Shown: positions 37,610 through 46,491 of the stretch, piece after piece | Layout: every line of letters begins with the position of its first letter | Position numbering within the stretch: position 1 is the stretch's first letter | NCBI RefSeq assembly: GCF_001443045.1 | Contig: NZ_LKPJ01000010.1 | Location: forward strand, 1 to 64,000 | Direction of reading: 5' to 3' | DNA: 64,000 bases | Source: Burkholderia ambifaria | GTDB taxonomy: Bacteria > Pseudomonadota > Gammaproteobacteria > Burkholderiales > Burkholderiaceae | The notes under the pieces: model-generated | What the model saw: the letters and a program-made list of their open reading frames with translations, nothing else | The model's database searches: none | What the model was told of the DNA's origin: nothing | Made by a program: the position numbers and the translations under genes

Positions 37610-38095
37610 ATGGAAGCAGCGAGGGTTTCGGCGGAGGCGACGAACAGCGAACCGGTTCTCGCAGACTGGCTCATGAAGCGCAACTGTTCGGTGTCGCCGC
37701 GCCAGTTCATGCTGTTTTACGCGTCGCTCGCGAGCTTCTCGCTGGTGATCGCGGCATTGCTGATGTGGCGGGGGGCTTGGCTCGTCATGCCCTTCACCGG
37801 AATCGAATTGCTGGCGGTAGGTGTCGCGTTCGCGATCTATGCGCGCCATGCGGTCGATTACGAGCGCATCAGGCTGTTTCCGCACCGGCTCGTGATCGAG
37901 CGAATGGATGCGGAGCGGTTCACGCAGATCGAATTCAACCCGCGTTGGGTGCGGGTCGAGCCGGGTGCGACGCCACGCGATCCGATTCGACTGGTATCGC
38001 GCGGGCAGACCGTCGTAATCGGGCAGCATCTCGCGCAGTACAAGCGTGCGCAGTTCGCCGACGAACTGCGCGTGTCGCTCAGGCGCTGCGGCTGA
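37610..38095 (+). CDS. DUF2244 family membrane protein
   Basis: 161 aa from ATG 37610 (GAGGCGG upstream); other in-frame starts exist at 37571 and earlier. Two adjacent membrane helices (about 45-65 and 70-90) are followed by a cytoplasmic domain with VDYERIRLFPHRLVIERMD, which fits DUF2244. Members often sit directly upstream of coxB in proteobacteria, as here (56 bp), suggesting a role in oxidase assembly or expression that has not been defined. Confidence 0.78.
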   Translation: MEAARVSAEATNSEPVLADWLMKRNCSVSPRQFMLFYASLASFSLVIAALLMWRGAWLVMPFTGIELLAVGVAFAIYARHAVDYERIRLFPHRLVIERMDAERFTQIEFNPRWVRVEPGATPRDPIRLVSRGQTVVIGQHLAQYKRAQFADELRVSLRRCG

Positions 38096-38151
38096 CGAGG
38101 CGCGGGCACCGGCCGGAACAGGCCGGCGGCTTGCGACGGGGGAGGGTTTGA

Positions 38152-39747
38152 ATGGAAATTTTGGGTAAGGATGCTATGAAAACAATCAAGCGAGCCCTCA
38201 CGGGCGTGCTGGCATGCAGCGGATTGCTCTTTGCCGGCGCTGCTCTGGCGGTCGGTGATAGCCCGGGCGGCCCCCGCGTCAACGAGATCAACTTTCAGCC
38301 GCCGGTCACGAAGATCGCCGAGGAGCTCTACGATCTCCACACGATGATGCTGATCCTGTGTACGGTGATCTTCGTCGGCGTGTTCGGCGTGATGTTCTAT
38401 TCGATCTTCGCGCACCGTAAATCCAAAGGCCACAAGGCCGCCAATTTCCATGAAAGCACGACCGTCGAAATCATTTGGACGATCGTGCCGTTCATCATCG
38501 TCGTGCTGATGGCGCTGCCGGCCACGAAGGCCGTCGTCGCAATGAAGGACACGACCAACGCCGATCTCACGATCAAGGTCACCGGCTACCAGTGGAAGTG
38601 GGGCTACGACTACGTGAAGGGCCCGGGCGAGGGCATCAGCTTCCTGTCGACGCTCAGCACCCCGCGTGACGAAGTGATGGGCAAGAAGCCGATCACCGAG
38701 ACGTACCTGCAGGAAGTCGACAACCCGCTCGTCGTGCCGGTCAACAAGAAGATCCGCATCATCACGACCGCGAACGACGTCGTTCACTCGTGGTACGTGC
38801 CCGCGTTCGGCGTGAAGCAGGATGCGATCCCCGGCTTCGTGCGCGATACGTGGTTCAAGGCCGACAAGGTCGGTACGTTCCGCGGCTTCTGTACTGAACT
38901 GTGCGGCAAGGAACACGCGTTCATGCCGGTCGTGGTCGTCGTGCTGTCGGAGGACGACTACGCGAAGTGGGTGACCGCGCAGAAGGCCAAGCTGGCCAGC
39001 GCATCGGTCGATCCGAACAAGGTTTACACGATGGCCGAACTCGTCGCGCACGGCGAGGAAGTCTACAAGGCGAATTGCGCGGCCTGCCACCAGGTGAACG
39101 GCAAGGGCCTCGGCGCATTCCCGGCGATGGACGGCAGCCAGATCGTGAACGGCCCGATCGCCGGCCACGTCGAGCGCGTGCTGCACGGCAAGGGTGCCAT
39201 GCCGTCGTGGGCGTCGCTGTCGGACCTCGACATCGCATCGGTCATCACGTACGAGCGCAACTCGTGGGGCAACCACAAGAACGATCTGCTGCAGCCGAAG
39301 CAAGTGGCTGACGCACGCAACGGCAAGATGCCGGAAGACGCGGCAGGCGCAGCGGCGCCGGCTGAAGCGGCCTCGGCACCGGCGCAAGCCGCGTCGGGCG
39401 CAGCCGAGCAGCCGGCGGCAGCGTCGGCAGCGGCAGCGCTGTCGACGATCTATTTCGAAACGGGCAAGAGCGTGCTGCCGGCGGACGCGAAAGCGGCGAT
39501 CGCAGCGGCAGCCGACTATGCGAAGGCACATCCGGACGCGAAGCTCGCGCTGTCGGGTTTCACCGACAAGACGGGCTCGGCCGACGCGAACGCAGAACTC
39601 GCCAAGCATCGTGCACAAGCCGTGCGCGACGCACTGAAGGCAGCAGGCGTGGCGGAAGACCACATTATTCTCAAAAAGCCGGAAACGATCACGGGCGGGG
39701 CTGACGCGAAGGAAGCCCGGCGGGTCGAGATCGGGCCGGCGGCTTGA
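38152..39747 (+). CDS. coxB: Cytochrome c oxidase subunit II with cytochrome c and OmpA-like domains
   Basis: 531 aa, much longer than a basic subunit II (about 280). Order of parts: signal peptide (1-40), two membrane helices, and a cupredoxin domain with the CuA ligands in FCTELCGKEHAFM (Cys247, Cys251). Next come a fused cytochrome c domain with CAACH (Cys309, Cys312, His313), an Ala/Pro linker (about 395-430) and an OmpA C-like domain (about 431-531). The OmpA part shows IYFETGKSVLPADAK, GFTDKTGSADANAELAKHRAQAV and a final RRVEIG, the peptidoglycan-binding pattern. It accepts electrons from cytochrome c. GGAGGG lies 5 nt before the ATG. Confidence 0.95.
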   Translation: MEILGKDAMKTIKRALTGVLACSGLLFAGAALAVGDSPGGPRVNEINFQPPVTKIAEELYDLHTMMLILCTVIFVGVFGVMFYSIFAHRKSKGHKAANFHESTTVEIIWTIVPFIIVVLMALPATKAVVAMKDTTNADLTIKVTGYQWKWGYDYVKGPGEGISFLSTLSTPRDEVMGKKPITETYLQEVDNPLVVPVNKKIRIITTANDVVHSWYVPAFGVKQDAIPGFVRDTWFKADKVGTFRGFCTELCGKEHAFMPVVVVVLSEDDYAKWVTAQKAKLASASVDPNKVYTMAELVAHGEEVYKANCAACHQVNGKGLGAFPAMDGSQIVNGPIAGHVERVLHGKGAMPSWASLSDLDIASVITYERNSWGNHKNDLLQPKQVADARNGKMPEDAAGAAAPAEAASAPAQAASGAAEQPAAASAAAALSTIYFETGKSVLPADAKAAIAAAADYAKAHPDAKLALSGFTDKTGSADANAELAKHRAQAVRDALKAAGVAEDHIILKKPETITGGADAKEARRVEIGPAA

Positions 39748-39790
39748 CGTGTCGCTGAGTTAGTCGACGTATTCGCATTAGGAGATTCTC

Positions 39791-41398
39791 ATGTCTAGCA
39801 TCGGGCACGACGTAGTCGCGGACCACGCGCACGACGACCACGCGCACGAAACACCGCATGGCTGGCGGCGCTGGCTGTTCGCCACCAACCACAAGGACAT
39901 CGGTACGCTGTACCTGCTGTTCTCGTTCATCATGTTCCTGTCGGGCGGCGTGATGGCACTCGGCATCCGTGCCGAGCTGTTCGAGCCGGGCCTGCAGATC
40001 ATGCGTCCGGAGTTCTTCAACGAACTCACGACGATGCACGGCCTGATCATGGTGTTCGGCGCGATCATGCCGGCATTCGTCGGCTTCGCGAACTGGATGA
40101 TTCCGCTGCAGATCGGCGCGTCCGATATGGCATTCGCGCGGATGAACAACTTCAGCTTCTGGCTGCTGCCGGTCGCGGCCGTGCTGCTCGTCGGTTCGTT
40201 CTTCGCGCCGGGCGGCGCGACGGCCGCCGGCTGGACGCTGTACGCACCGCTGTCGACGCAGATGGGCCCGGGCATGGACTTCGCGATCTTCGCGGTCCAC
40301 ATCATGGGCGCATCGTCGATCATGGGCGGGATCAACATCGTCGTGACGATCCTGAACATGCGCGCACCGGGCATGACGCTGATGAAGATGCCGATGTTCG
40401 CGTGGACCTGGCTGATCACCGCGTACCTGCTGATCGCCGTGATGCCGGTTCTGGCAGGCGCGATCACGATGGTGCTGTTCGATCGCCACTTCGGCACGTC
40501 GTTCTTCAACGCGGCAGGCGGCGGCGACCCGGTGATGTACCAGCACATCTTCTGGTTCTTCGGCCACCCCGAGGTGTACATCATGATTCTGCCGGCGTTC
40601 GGGATCGTGTCGCAGGTGATCCCGGCGTTCTCGCGCAAGACGCTGTTCGGCTACAGCTCGATGGTGTACGCGACGGCTTCGATCGCGATCCTGTCGTTCA
40701 TGGTCTGGGCGCACCACATGTTCGCTACGGGCATGCCGGTCACCGGTCAGCTGTTCTTCATGTACGCGACGATGCTGATCGCGGTGCCGACGGGCGTGAA
40801 GGTGTTCAACTGGCTCGCGACGATGTGGCGCGGCTCGATGACGTTCGAAACCCCGATGCTGTTCGCGATCGGCTTCCTGTTCGTGTTCACGTTCGGCGGC
40901 CTGACGGGCCTGATGCTGGCAATGGCACCGCTCGACATCCAGTACCACGGCACCTACTTCGTGGTGGCGCACTTCCACTACGTGCTGGTGGCCGGGTCCC
41001 TGTTCGCGCTGTTCGCGGGCTGGTACTACTGGGCACCGAAGTGGACGGGCTGGATGTACAACGAGACGCGCGGCAAGATCCACTTCTGGGCGTCGATGAT
41101 CTTCTTCAACCTGACGTTCTTCCCGATGCACTTCGTCGGTCTCGCAGGCATGCCGCGTCGCTATGCGGACTACCCGGCGCAGTTCACGGACTTCAACCAG
41201 GTCGCGACGATCGGCGCATTCGGCTTCGGCCTCGCGCAGGTGTACTTCCTGTTCGCGGTCGCGCTGCCGGCCTACCGTGGCGGCGGCGAGCTGGAAAAGG
41301 CGTCGGACAAGCCGTGGGATGGCGCGACGGGCCTCGAGTGGACGGTGCCGAGCCCGGCTCCCTTCCACACGTTCGAGCAACCGCCGCACGTCGAATAA
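39791..41398 (+). CDS. ctaD: Cytochrome c oxidase subunit I
   Basis: 535 aa, twelve-helix catalytic subunit of the aa3-type oxidase that reduces oxygen and pumps protons. The heme and copper ligands are in typical motifs: MHGLIMVF (low-spin heme), FFGHPEVYIMILPAFG with the cross-linked His-Tyr, VWAHHMFATGM for CuB and VVAHFHYVLVAGSLFA for both hemes. The acidic residue of the D channel lies in the HPEVY helix. It begins 43 bp after coxB with AGGAG before the ATG. Confidence 0.97.
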   Translation: MSSIGHDVVADHAHDDHAHETPHGWRRWLFATNHKDIGTLYLLFSFIMFLSGGVMALGIRAELFEPGLQIMRPEFFNELTTMHGLIMVFGAIMPAFVGFANWMIPLQIGASDMAFARMNNFSFWLLPVAAVLLVGSFFAPGGATAAGWTLYAPLSTQMGPGMDFAIFAVHIMGASSIMGGINIVVTILNMRAPGMTLMKMPMFAWTWLITAYLLIAVMPVLAGAITMVLFDRHFGTSFFNAAGGGDPVMYQHIFWFFGHPEVYIMILPAFGIVSQVIPAFSRKTLFGYSSMVYATASIAILSFMVWAHHMFATGMPVTGQLFFMYATMLIAVPTGVKVFNWLATMWRGSMTFETPMLFAIGFLFVFTFGGLTGLMLAMAPLDIQYHGTYFVVAHFHYVLVAGSLFALFAGWYYWAPKWTGWMYNETRGKIHFWASMIFFNLTFFPMHFVGLAGMPRRYADYPAQFTDFNQVATIGAFGFGLAQVYFLFAVALPAYRGGGELEKASDKPWDGATGLEWTVPSPAPFHTFEQPPHVE

Positions 41399-41478
41399 GT
41401 TTCATCCAGCGTTCCGCCGCTGCCTGCCGCACAGGCAGGCGCGGCGGGCGCCGAATCGAAGTTTCAGCGAAGTTTCAG

Positions 41479-41619
41479 ATGAACCGGAATCCACAAGAAA
41501 GACGAACGCCCGAGCAGATTCGCGCGGGCAACAAGCGGCTCGGCCTCATCCTGCTCGTCATCGCCGCCGTTTTTTTTGTGGGTGTCGTGATCAAGCAGTG
41601 GTGGCTGTCTACCCACTGA
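41479..41619 (+). CDS. Cytochrome oxidase small assembly protein
   Basis: 46 aa: a charged N-terminus (MNRNPQERRTPEQIRAGNKR) and one membrane helix (LGLILLVIAAVFFVGVVIKQW). It lies between ctaD and ctaG, the fixed position of this small protein in Burkholderiales oxidase clusters, where it is annotated as a small assembly factor. The 80-bp gap after ctaD contains a short GCCTGC/GGCAGGC hairpin and a doubled GAAGTTTCA; the ribosome site is weak. Confidence 0.8.
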   Translation: MNRNPQERRTPEQIRAGNKRLGLILLVIAAVFFVGVVIKQWWLSTH

Positions 41620-41654
41620 TGCAGTAACTGACGCAGTAGCGAGGAAGTTGTCGT

Positions 41655-42263
41655 ATGTCGAAGCCGGAAGAGGGCGCCGTCGATCGCGCGTTCAATCGTT
41701 CGATGCTGGTGAAGCTCTTCGTCGTGGCCGGACTCATGTTCGGCTTCGGCTTCGCGCTGATTCCGATGTATCGCGCGATTTGCCAGGTCACCGGCATCAA
41801 CAACCTGGTGCAGCGCGATGTCAGCGAACGCGAGGCGAAGAACTCGCAGGTCGACTACAGCCGCACGGTGTCGGTCGAGTTTGATGCGAATGCGCGCGGC
41901 CCGCTCGGTTTCAAGCCGGAGCACAACAGCCTCGACGTGCATCCGGGCGAACTGACGACGATCGTGTACGACGTGACCAACGGGCAGGGCCGGCCGGTGG
42001 TGGCGCAGGCGATTCCGAGCTACGCGCCGAAGCAGGCGACGGAGTTCTTCAAGAAGATCGAGTGTTTTTGCTTCACGCAGCAGACGCTGGCCGCGAACGA
42101 GTCGCGCAAGATGCCGGTGGTGTTCGTGATCGATCCGAAGCTGCCGAAGGATGTGAAGACGATCACGTTGTCGTACACGTTCTTCGAACTGAATACGCCG
42201 GCCGAGCCGGCGCCGGCGCCGCGCAAGACGGCGGCGCAGGGCGCGGCGAAGCCGGACGCATGA
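41655..42263 (+). CDS. ctaG: Cytochrome c oxidase assembly protein CtaG (Cox11)
   Basis: 202 aa, delivers copper to CuB of subunit I. One N-terminal membrane helix (about 16-37) is followed by the immunoglobulin-like periplasmic domain; the copper-binding ECFCFTQQTL is intact, as is the C-terminal TITLSYTFFELN. Two start-proximal residues fit the family. It follows the small assembly protein by 35 bp. Confidence 0.95.
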   Translation: MSKPEEGAVDRAFNRSMLVKLFVVAGLMFGFGFALIPMYRAICQVTGINNLVQRDVSEREAKNSQVDYSRTVSVEFDANARGPLGFKPEHNSLDVHPGELTTIVYDVTNGQGRPVVAQAIPSYAPKQATEFFKKIECFCFTQQTLAANESRKMPVVFVIDPKLPKDVKTITLSYTFFELNTPAEPAPAPRKTAAQGAAKPDA

Positions 42264-42279
42264 CGACGGAGACGGGGCG

Positions 42280-42480
42280 ATGACGGAGAACAAGCGGAGC
42301 GGGACGTTCGGCCAGGCGTTGCGAGCGGTGTTGTGGTCGTTCTTCGGGGTGCGCAAGCGGCGCGACCTGGAGGCCGATGCGACGCAGCTGAATCCGCTGC
42401 ACGTGCTGCTCGTCGCGTTGATCGCGGCCGGCGTGTTCATCGGCGTGCTGATCCTGATCGTGCGTGCGGTCGTGGGCTGA
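42280..42480 (+). CDS. DUF2970 family small membrane protein
   Basis: 66 aa: a basic amphipathic N-terminal half (FGQALRAVLWSFFGVRKRRD) and one C-terminal helix (LLVALIAAGVFIGVLILIVRAVV). This matches DUF2970, a small protein usually found between ctaG and ctaE in betaproteobacteria; its role is unknown. It begins 16 bp after ctaG. The 138 bp that follow (42481-42618) hold nothing I recognise apart from a CCGGAGCGGTTTCCGG palindrome. Confidence 0.82.
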   Translation: MTENKRSGTFGQALRAVLWSFFGVRKRRDLEADATQLNPLHVLLVALIAAGVFIGVLILIVRAVVG

Positions 42481-42618
42481 GGCCCGCGGCCACGAAAGAA
42501 TGCAGTGCGTAGCGCCCGGGCGCTGCGTGCGGGAAAGAGCGGCGGCGGTCGCGCCGCGCAAGAAATAAAGCCGGAGCGGTTTCCGGTACACAAATTGGAC
42601 TGAAGTGGAGAATCAAGC

Positions 42619-43476
42619 ATGAGCGGTCAAAACCAGACCCCGTACTATTTCGTGCCGCATCCGTCGCAGCATCCGATCAGCGCGGCCATCGGCCTGCTGG
42701 TCATGCTCGGGTCGGTGGCGCTGTGGATCAACGGTCACGACTGGGCGCCGTTTACGGCGCTGCTCGGCCTGCTGTGGTTGCTCTTCACGCTGTATCACTG
42801 GTTCGGCGACGCGATCGCCGAGTCTGAAGGCGGTCATTACGGCAAGAACGTCGACAAGTCGTACCGCTGGAGCATGAGCTGGTTCATCTTCTCCGAAGTG
42901 ATGTTCTTCGGCGCATTCTTCGGCGCGCTGTTCTATGCGCGTGAAATCGCGCTGCACCAGCTCGGCAGCCTCGACTACAAGCTGATCTGGCCGGACTTCT
43001 CCGCCGTGTGGCCGAACGAGGGCCCCGCCGCGCTCGCCGGTCACTTCAAGACGATGGGCCCGTGGCCGGTCCCGACGCTGAACACGGCGTTCCTGCTGGC
43101 ATCGGGCGCGACGCTGACGGTGTCGCACCACGCGCTGCGTGACGCTCACCGCAACAAGGCGATCGCCTGGCTGGCCGCGACGCTCGTGCTCGGTATCTGC
43201 TTCCTGTTCATGCAGGGCTTCGAGTACTACCACGCGTACAACGAACTGAACCTGACGCTGAACTCGGGCGTGTACGGTTCGACGTTCTTCCTGCTGACGG
43301 GCTTCCACGGCTTCCACGTGTTCCTCGGCGGCACGATGCTCGCCGTGGTGCTGGTGCGGATGATTCGCGGCCACTTCACGCCGGATCACCACTTCGCATT
43401 CGAAGGCGCCGCGTGGTACTGGCACTTCGTCGACGTCGTCTGGCTCGGCCTGTACGTCGTCGTCTACTGGCTGTAA
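42619..43476 (+). CDS. ctaE: Cytochrome c oxidase subunit III
   Basis: 285 aa, seven membrane helices. MSGQNQTPYYFVPHPSQHPI and the helix with WFIFSEVMFFGAFFGALFYAR (shown in part: FSEVMFFGAFF) carry the conserved glutamate, and FLLTGFHGFHVFLGG and WYWHFVDVVWLGLY are subunit III signatures. It stabilises subunit I and its oxygen channel. A GGAG-like site precedes the ATG. A strong terminator follows. Confidence 0.96.
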   Translation: MSGQNQTPYYFVPHPSQHPISAAIGLLVMLGSVALWINGHDWAPFTALLGLLWLLFTLYHWFGDAIAESEGGHYGKNVDKSYRWSMSWFIFSEVMFFGAFFGALFYAREIALHQLGSLDYKLIWPDFSAVWPNEGPAALAGHFKTMGPWPVPTLNTAFLLASGATLTVSHHALRDAHRNKAIAWLAATLVLGICFLFMQGFEYYHAYNELNLTLNSGVYGSTFFLLTGFHGFHVFLGGTMLAVVLVRMIRGHFTPDHHFAFEGAAWYWHFVDVVWLGLYVVVYWL

Positions 43477-43483
43477 ATGGAAC

Positions 43484-43516
43484 AACGGCCCGCGCAGCGA
43501 TGCGCGGGCCGTTTTC
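43484..43516 (+). terminator. Terminator after ctaE
   Basis: AACGGCCCGCGCA and TGCGCGGGCCGTT (43484-43496, 43501-43513) form a perfect 13-bp stem with a GCGA loop, followed by TTTTC, 7 bp past the ctaE stop. It separates the structural oxidase genes from the SURF1-SCO group. Confidence 0.9.
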
Positions 43517-43653
43517 GTTGGCGGGGACGGGGCAGCGGCTGGCTGCTTGTGCTCAACGCCAGCCCGGCGCCGCCGCGACTCAGTCAGGCGGCGCTTTTGC
43601 TTGGCGGCGCCGATGTGCGGCGATATGTCACAGCCGCTGCCGGGGCGAATGCA

Positions 43654-43863
43654 TCAACGCCCGATCGGCAGGCCGGTCGAATGGATCCAGCCCATCCAGT
43701 TCGCGAGCAGGATGAACAGGAACAGCGAGACCGACAGCCCGACGCGGGTGGCAAGCGACCAGACCATGCGTTTCGTATGGCCGCGGTCGTGCATCATGAA
43801 GTAGAGCGCCGAGCCCATGCTGGCGATGATCAGGACGAAGGCGATGGGAACGAGGATGTGCAT
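43654..43863 (-). CDS. DUF2909 twin-transmembrane protein
   Basis: 69 aa on the opposite strand inside the cox cluster. Two helices (MHILVPIAFVLIIASMGSAL in the first 20 residues, and about 40-60) are separated by a short charged loop with MMHDRGHTKRMVWSLATR. This matches DUF2909 (twin transmembrane protein), always small and usually placed antiparallel between ctaE and surf1 in Burkholderiales. Function unknown. It is convergent with ctaE and divergent from surf1 by 84 bp. Confidence 0.82.
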   Translation of the reverse strand: MHILVPIAFVLIIASMGSALYFMMHDRGHTKRMVWSLATRVGLSVSLFLFILLANWMGWIHSTGLPIGR

Positions 43864-43947
43864 GACACGGACCGGACGACGGCAATTCGAAAGGACGAGG
43901 ATAATTATCGCACTTCGCTTTCGCGAATGCGCCTGGCGGGTGGCCCG

Positions 43948-44658
43948 ATGAAGATCCGCTGGCTGCCTGCGCTGCTGATTCTCGTCGTCGTCGCGGTCAC
44001 GATCCGCCTCGGGTTCTGGCAGCGCGATCGCGCGCACCAGAAGGAAGCGCTGCAGGCGAACATCGTGCGCTACGAGCACGCGGCGCCCGTCGACGTCGGT
44101 GCGCAGCCGATTCCGCTTGCGTCGATCGAGTTCCACCGCGTGCGGGCCAGGGGCCGCTTCATGCCGGAGCAGGCGGTGTTCCTCGACAATCGGCCGTATA
44201 ACGACCAGCCGGGTTTTTATGTCGTGATGCCGTTTAAACTCTCGGGCGGCGGCGTCGTGCTGGTGAACCGCGGCTGGCTGCCGCGCAACATCGCCGATCG
44301 CACGGCGATCGAGCCGTTCCCGACGCCCGACGGCGACATCGAGATCGAAGGCATCGCGCGCGCGGACGCATCGCGCGCGTTCGAGCTCGGCGAAGGCGGC
44401 TCGGCCGCGCACCAGAAGATCCGGCAGAACCTGGACGTCGCCACGTATGCAAAGGAAACGGGGCTGCCGCTGCAGCCGTTCGTGATCCAGCAGACGAGCG
44501 ACGACGGCGACAAGCTCGTGCGCGACTGGCCGGCGGCGACGACCGGCGTCGAGCGCAATTACGGTTACATGTTTCAGTGGTGGGGCATGGCGGCGGCCGC
44601 GCTCGGTTTCGGCCTGTACGCCGCGCGGCGTGCAGCGAAGAAGTCGGCCAGCGCGTGA
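43948..44658 (+). CDS. SURF1 family heme A insertion factor
   Basis: 236 aa from ATG 43948; an upstream in-frame ATG at 43927 is possible. Two helices, at the N-terminus (WLPALLILVVVAVTIRLGFWQ) and near the C-terminus, enclose a periplasmic beta domain with FLDNRPYNDQPGFYVVMPF and VLVNRGWLPRN, the two hallmark SURF1 blocks. The C-terminal GVERNYGYMFQWWGMAAAAL is also typical. It helps insert heme A into subunit I. Confidence 0.92.
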   Translation: MKIRWLPALLILVVVAVTIRLGFWQRDRAHQKEALQANIVRYEHAAPVDVGAQPIPLASIEFHRVRARGRFMPEQAVFLDNRPYNDQPGFYVVMPFKLSGGGVVLVNRGWLPRNIADRTAIEPFPTPDGDIEIEGIARADASRAFELGEGGSAAHQKIRQNLDVATYAKETGLPLQPFVIQQTSDDGDKLVRDWPAATTGVERNYGYMFQWWGMAAAALGFGLYAARRAAKKSASA

Positions 44659-44718
44659 GCGCGATGCCCGGACGCGGCACAAGCGCCGCGGGTTCGTTTC
44701 GAGAGGTCTGATTTGTCC

Positions 44719-45345
44719 ATGCAATCTTCCCGTCAGGGTCCGGCCGCGACGCCGGTTTCGCCGGCGGCCCGCAAGCGCGGCCGCTGGATGCTCGTGCTGC
44801 TCGGGCTCGTGTGCGCGGCGCCGATCATCGCGTCGTACTTCACCTATTACGTGATCAAGCCGAAGGGCGGCTCGACCAACTACGGCACGCTGATCGAGCC
44901 GCAGCGGCCGATTCCGGCCGACCTGCAGGTCACCGACGAAACCGGCAAGATGGTGCCGCTGTCGTCGCTGCGCGGCGTGTGGCTGTTCGTGATGACCGAC
45001 CGCAGCGCGTGCGACGACGCTTGCGCGCAAAAGCTCTATTTCATGCGCCAGATCCGCGTCACGCAGGCGGGCGAGCGGCACCGGATCACGATGGTGTGGC
45101 TGCGCAGCGATGCGGGCGCGATGCCGCAGAAGGTGCTGGAAGCCTACCCGGACACGCGCCGGCTGGTCGCCGACCCGGCCGCGGTGGCCGCATGGCTGCC
45201 GGCCGACGCCGGCACGAAGGACAGCGACCACCTCTACATGGTCGATCCGAACGGCAACCTGATGATGCGTTTCCCGAAGAACCCGAACCCCAGCAAGATC
45301 AAGTCGGATGTGACGAAGCTGCTGAAGTGGTCGAGCATCGGTTAA
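44719..45345 (+). CDS. Membrane-anchored SCO-like thioredoxin-fold protein of the cox cluster
   Basis: 208 aa from ATG 44719 (TTG 44713 is also in frame; GAGAGG lies at 44701-44706). One helix (about 25-45) anchors it. The exported part has the order of a SCO domain: a strand (GVWLFVMTDR), a CxxxC pair (Cys98, Cys102 in SACDDACAQKLYFMRQI), and a histidine (His171) in DHLYMVDPNGNLMMRF. Cys-Cys-His is the copper triad of SCO proteins. It is often annotated only as a hypothetical or transmembrane protein. Placed between surf1 and ctaA, it probably assists copper or redox steps of oxidase assembly; this is inference. Confidence 0.72.
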   Translation: MQSSRQGPAATPVSPAARKRGRWMLVLLGLVCAAPIIASYFTYYVIKPKGGSTNYGTLIEPQRPIPADLQVTDETGKMVPLSSLRGVWLFVMTDRSACDDACAQKLYFMRQIRVTQAGERHRITMVWLRSDAGAMPQKVLEAYPDTRRLVADPAAVAAWLPADAGTKDSDHLYMVDPNGNLMMRFPKNPNPSKIKSDVTKLLKWSSIG

Positions 45346-45370
45346 GGCGAGACGACGAGGCACACATTCG

Positions 45371-46483
45371 ATGTCGTATCTACTGCAACTCGGCCTGATC
45401 GGCTCGTGCATCGCGCTGCTGCCGCTGTCGTACGTGTGGGTGAAGGCCGACGACAACAAGTTCCGCAAGCTGGTGTGGATCACCACGTTCCTGACGCTCG
45501 ATCTGGTGATGTTCGGCGGTTTCACGCGGCTGACCGATTCGGGCCTCGGCTGCCCGGACTGGCCCGGCTGCTACGGCACGTCGTCGCCGTTCATCGCGCA
45601 CGCCGCGATCACGGCCGCGCACCAGGCGATGCCAACCGGCCCCGTCAGCATGACGAAGGCATGGATCGAGATGATCCACCGCTATTTCGCGATGGCGATC
45701 GGCGTGCTGATCATCGCGCAGGTCGTGATCGCCTGGTCCGCGCGGCTGCGCCGCCGCCCGCTGCACGTGTCGCCGTGGTGGCCGACGAGCCTCTTGCTGC
45801 TGATCGTCGTGCAGGGCGTGTTCGGCGCGTGGACGGTCACGATGAAGCTGCAGCCGGTGATCGTCACGACCCACCTGTTGCTCGGCCTCATGCTGCTCGG
45901 CACACTCGGCTGGCTCGCGGCGCGGCAGACGCCGCTGCCGTCGCATGACCCGGAGGCCGGCCGCTACCGAGCGGCCGCGCTTGCCGCGCTGGTGCTGCTG
46001 GTCGTGCAGATCGCGCTCGGCGGCTGGGTGAGCACCAACTACGCGGTGCTCGCGTGTACCGATTTCCCGACCTGCAACGGTCAGTGGATTCCGCCGATGA
46101 ACTTCAGCCAGGGCTTCCATCTGTGGCGCGCGCTCGGGATGACGAAGGACGGCGAGGCGATCACGCAGGATGCGCTGGTCGCGATCCACTGGACCCACCG
46201 CACGTTCGCGTTCGTCGTCGTCGCGTACCTGGCCGCGTTCGCGCTGAAGATGCGTCGCTTCGCGTCGCTGCGGCGGCCCGCGAACGGCGTGTTGCTGGTG
46301 GTCCTGCTGCAGTTCCTGACGGGCCTGACCAACATCGTGCTGCAGTGGCCGCTGCCGGTCGCCGTCGCGCACAACGGCGGCGCCGCGATCCTGCTGCTGC
46401 TCGTCGTCATGTTAAACTTTCGCATCCTTTCAAGCCGCCCCGGCCGTGTCGTGCAGCCCGCGCGCGACGCCGCCCCGGCGTGA
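45371..46483 (+). CDS. ctaA: Heme A synthase (COX15/CtaA)
   Basis: 370 aa, eight membrane helices in two four-helix halves, each with paired histidines ([37 protein letters not shown]). Two cysteine-containing loops ([12 protein letters not shown] and [13 protein letters not shown]) are conserved in the family. It oxidises the methyl group of heme O to make heme A. It begins 25 bp after the SCO-like gene and ends 8 bp before ctaB. Confidence 0.95.
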   Translation: MSYLLQLGLIGSCIALLPLSYVWVKADDNKFRKLVWITTFLTLDLVMFGGFTRLTDSGLGCPDWPGCYGTSSPFIAHAAITAAHQAMPTGPVSMTKAWIEMIHRYFAMAIGVLIIAQVVIAWSARLRRRPLHVSPWWPTSLLLLIVVQGVFGAWTVTMKLQPVIVTTHLLLGLMLLGTLGWLAARQTPLPSHDPEAGRYRAAALAALVLLVVQIALGGWVSTNYAVLACTDFPTCNGQWIPPMNFSQGFHLWRALGMTKDGEAITQDALVAIHWTHRTFAFVVVAYLAAFALKMRRFASLRRPANGVLLVVLLQFLTGLTNIVLQWPLPVAVAHNGGAAILLLLVVMLNFRILSSRPGRVVQPARDAAPA

Positions 46484-46491
46484 CCGTCCCC

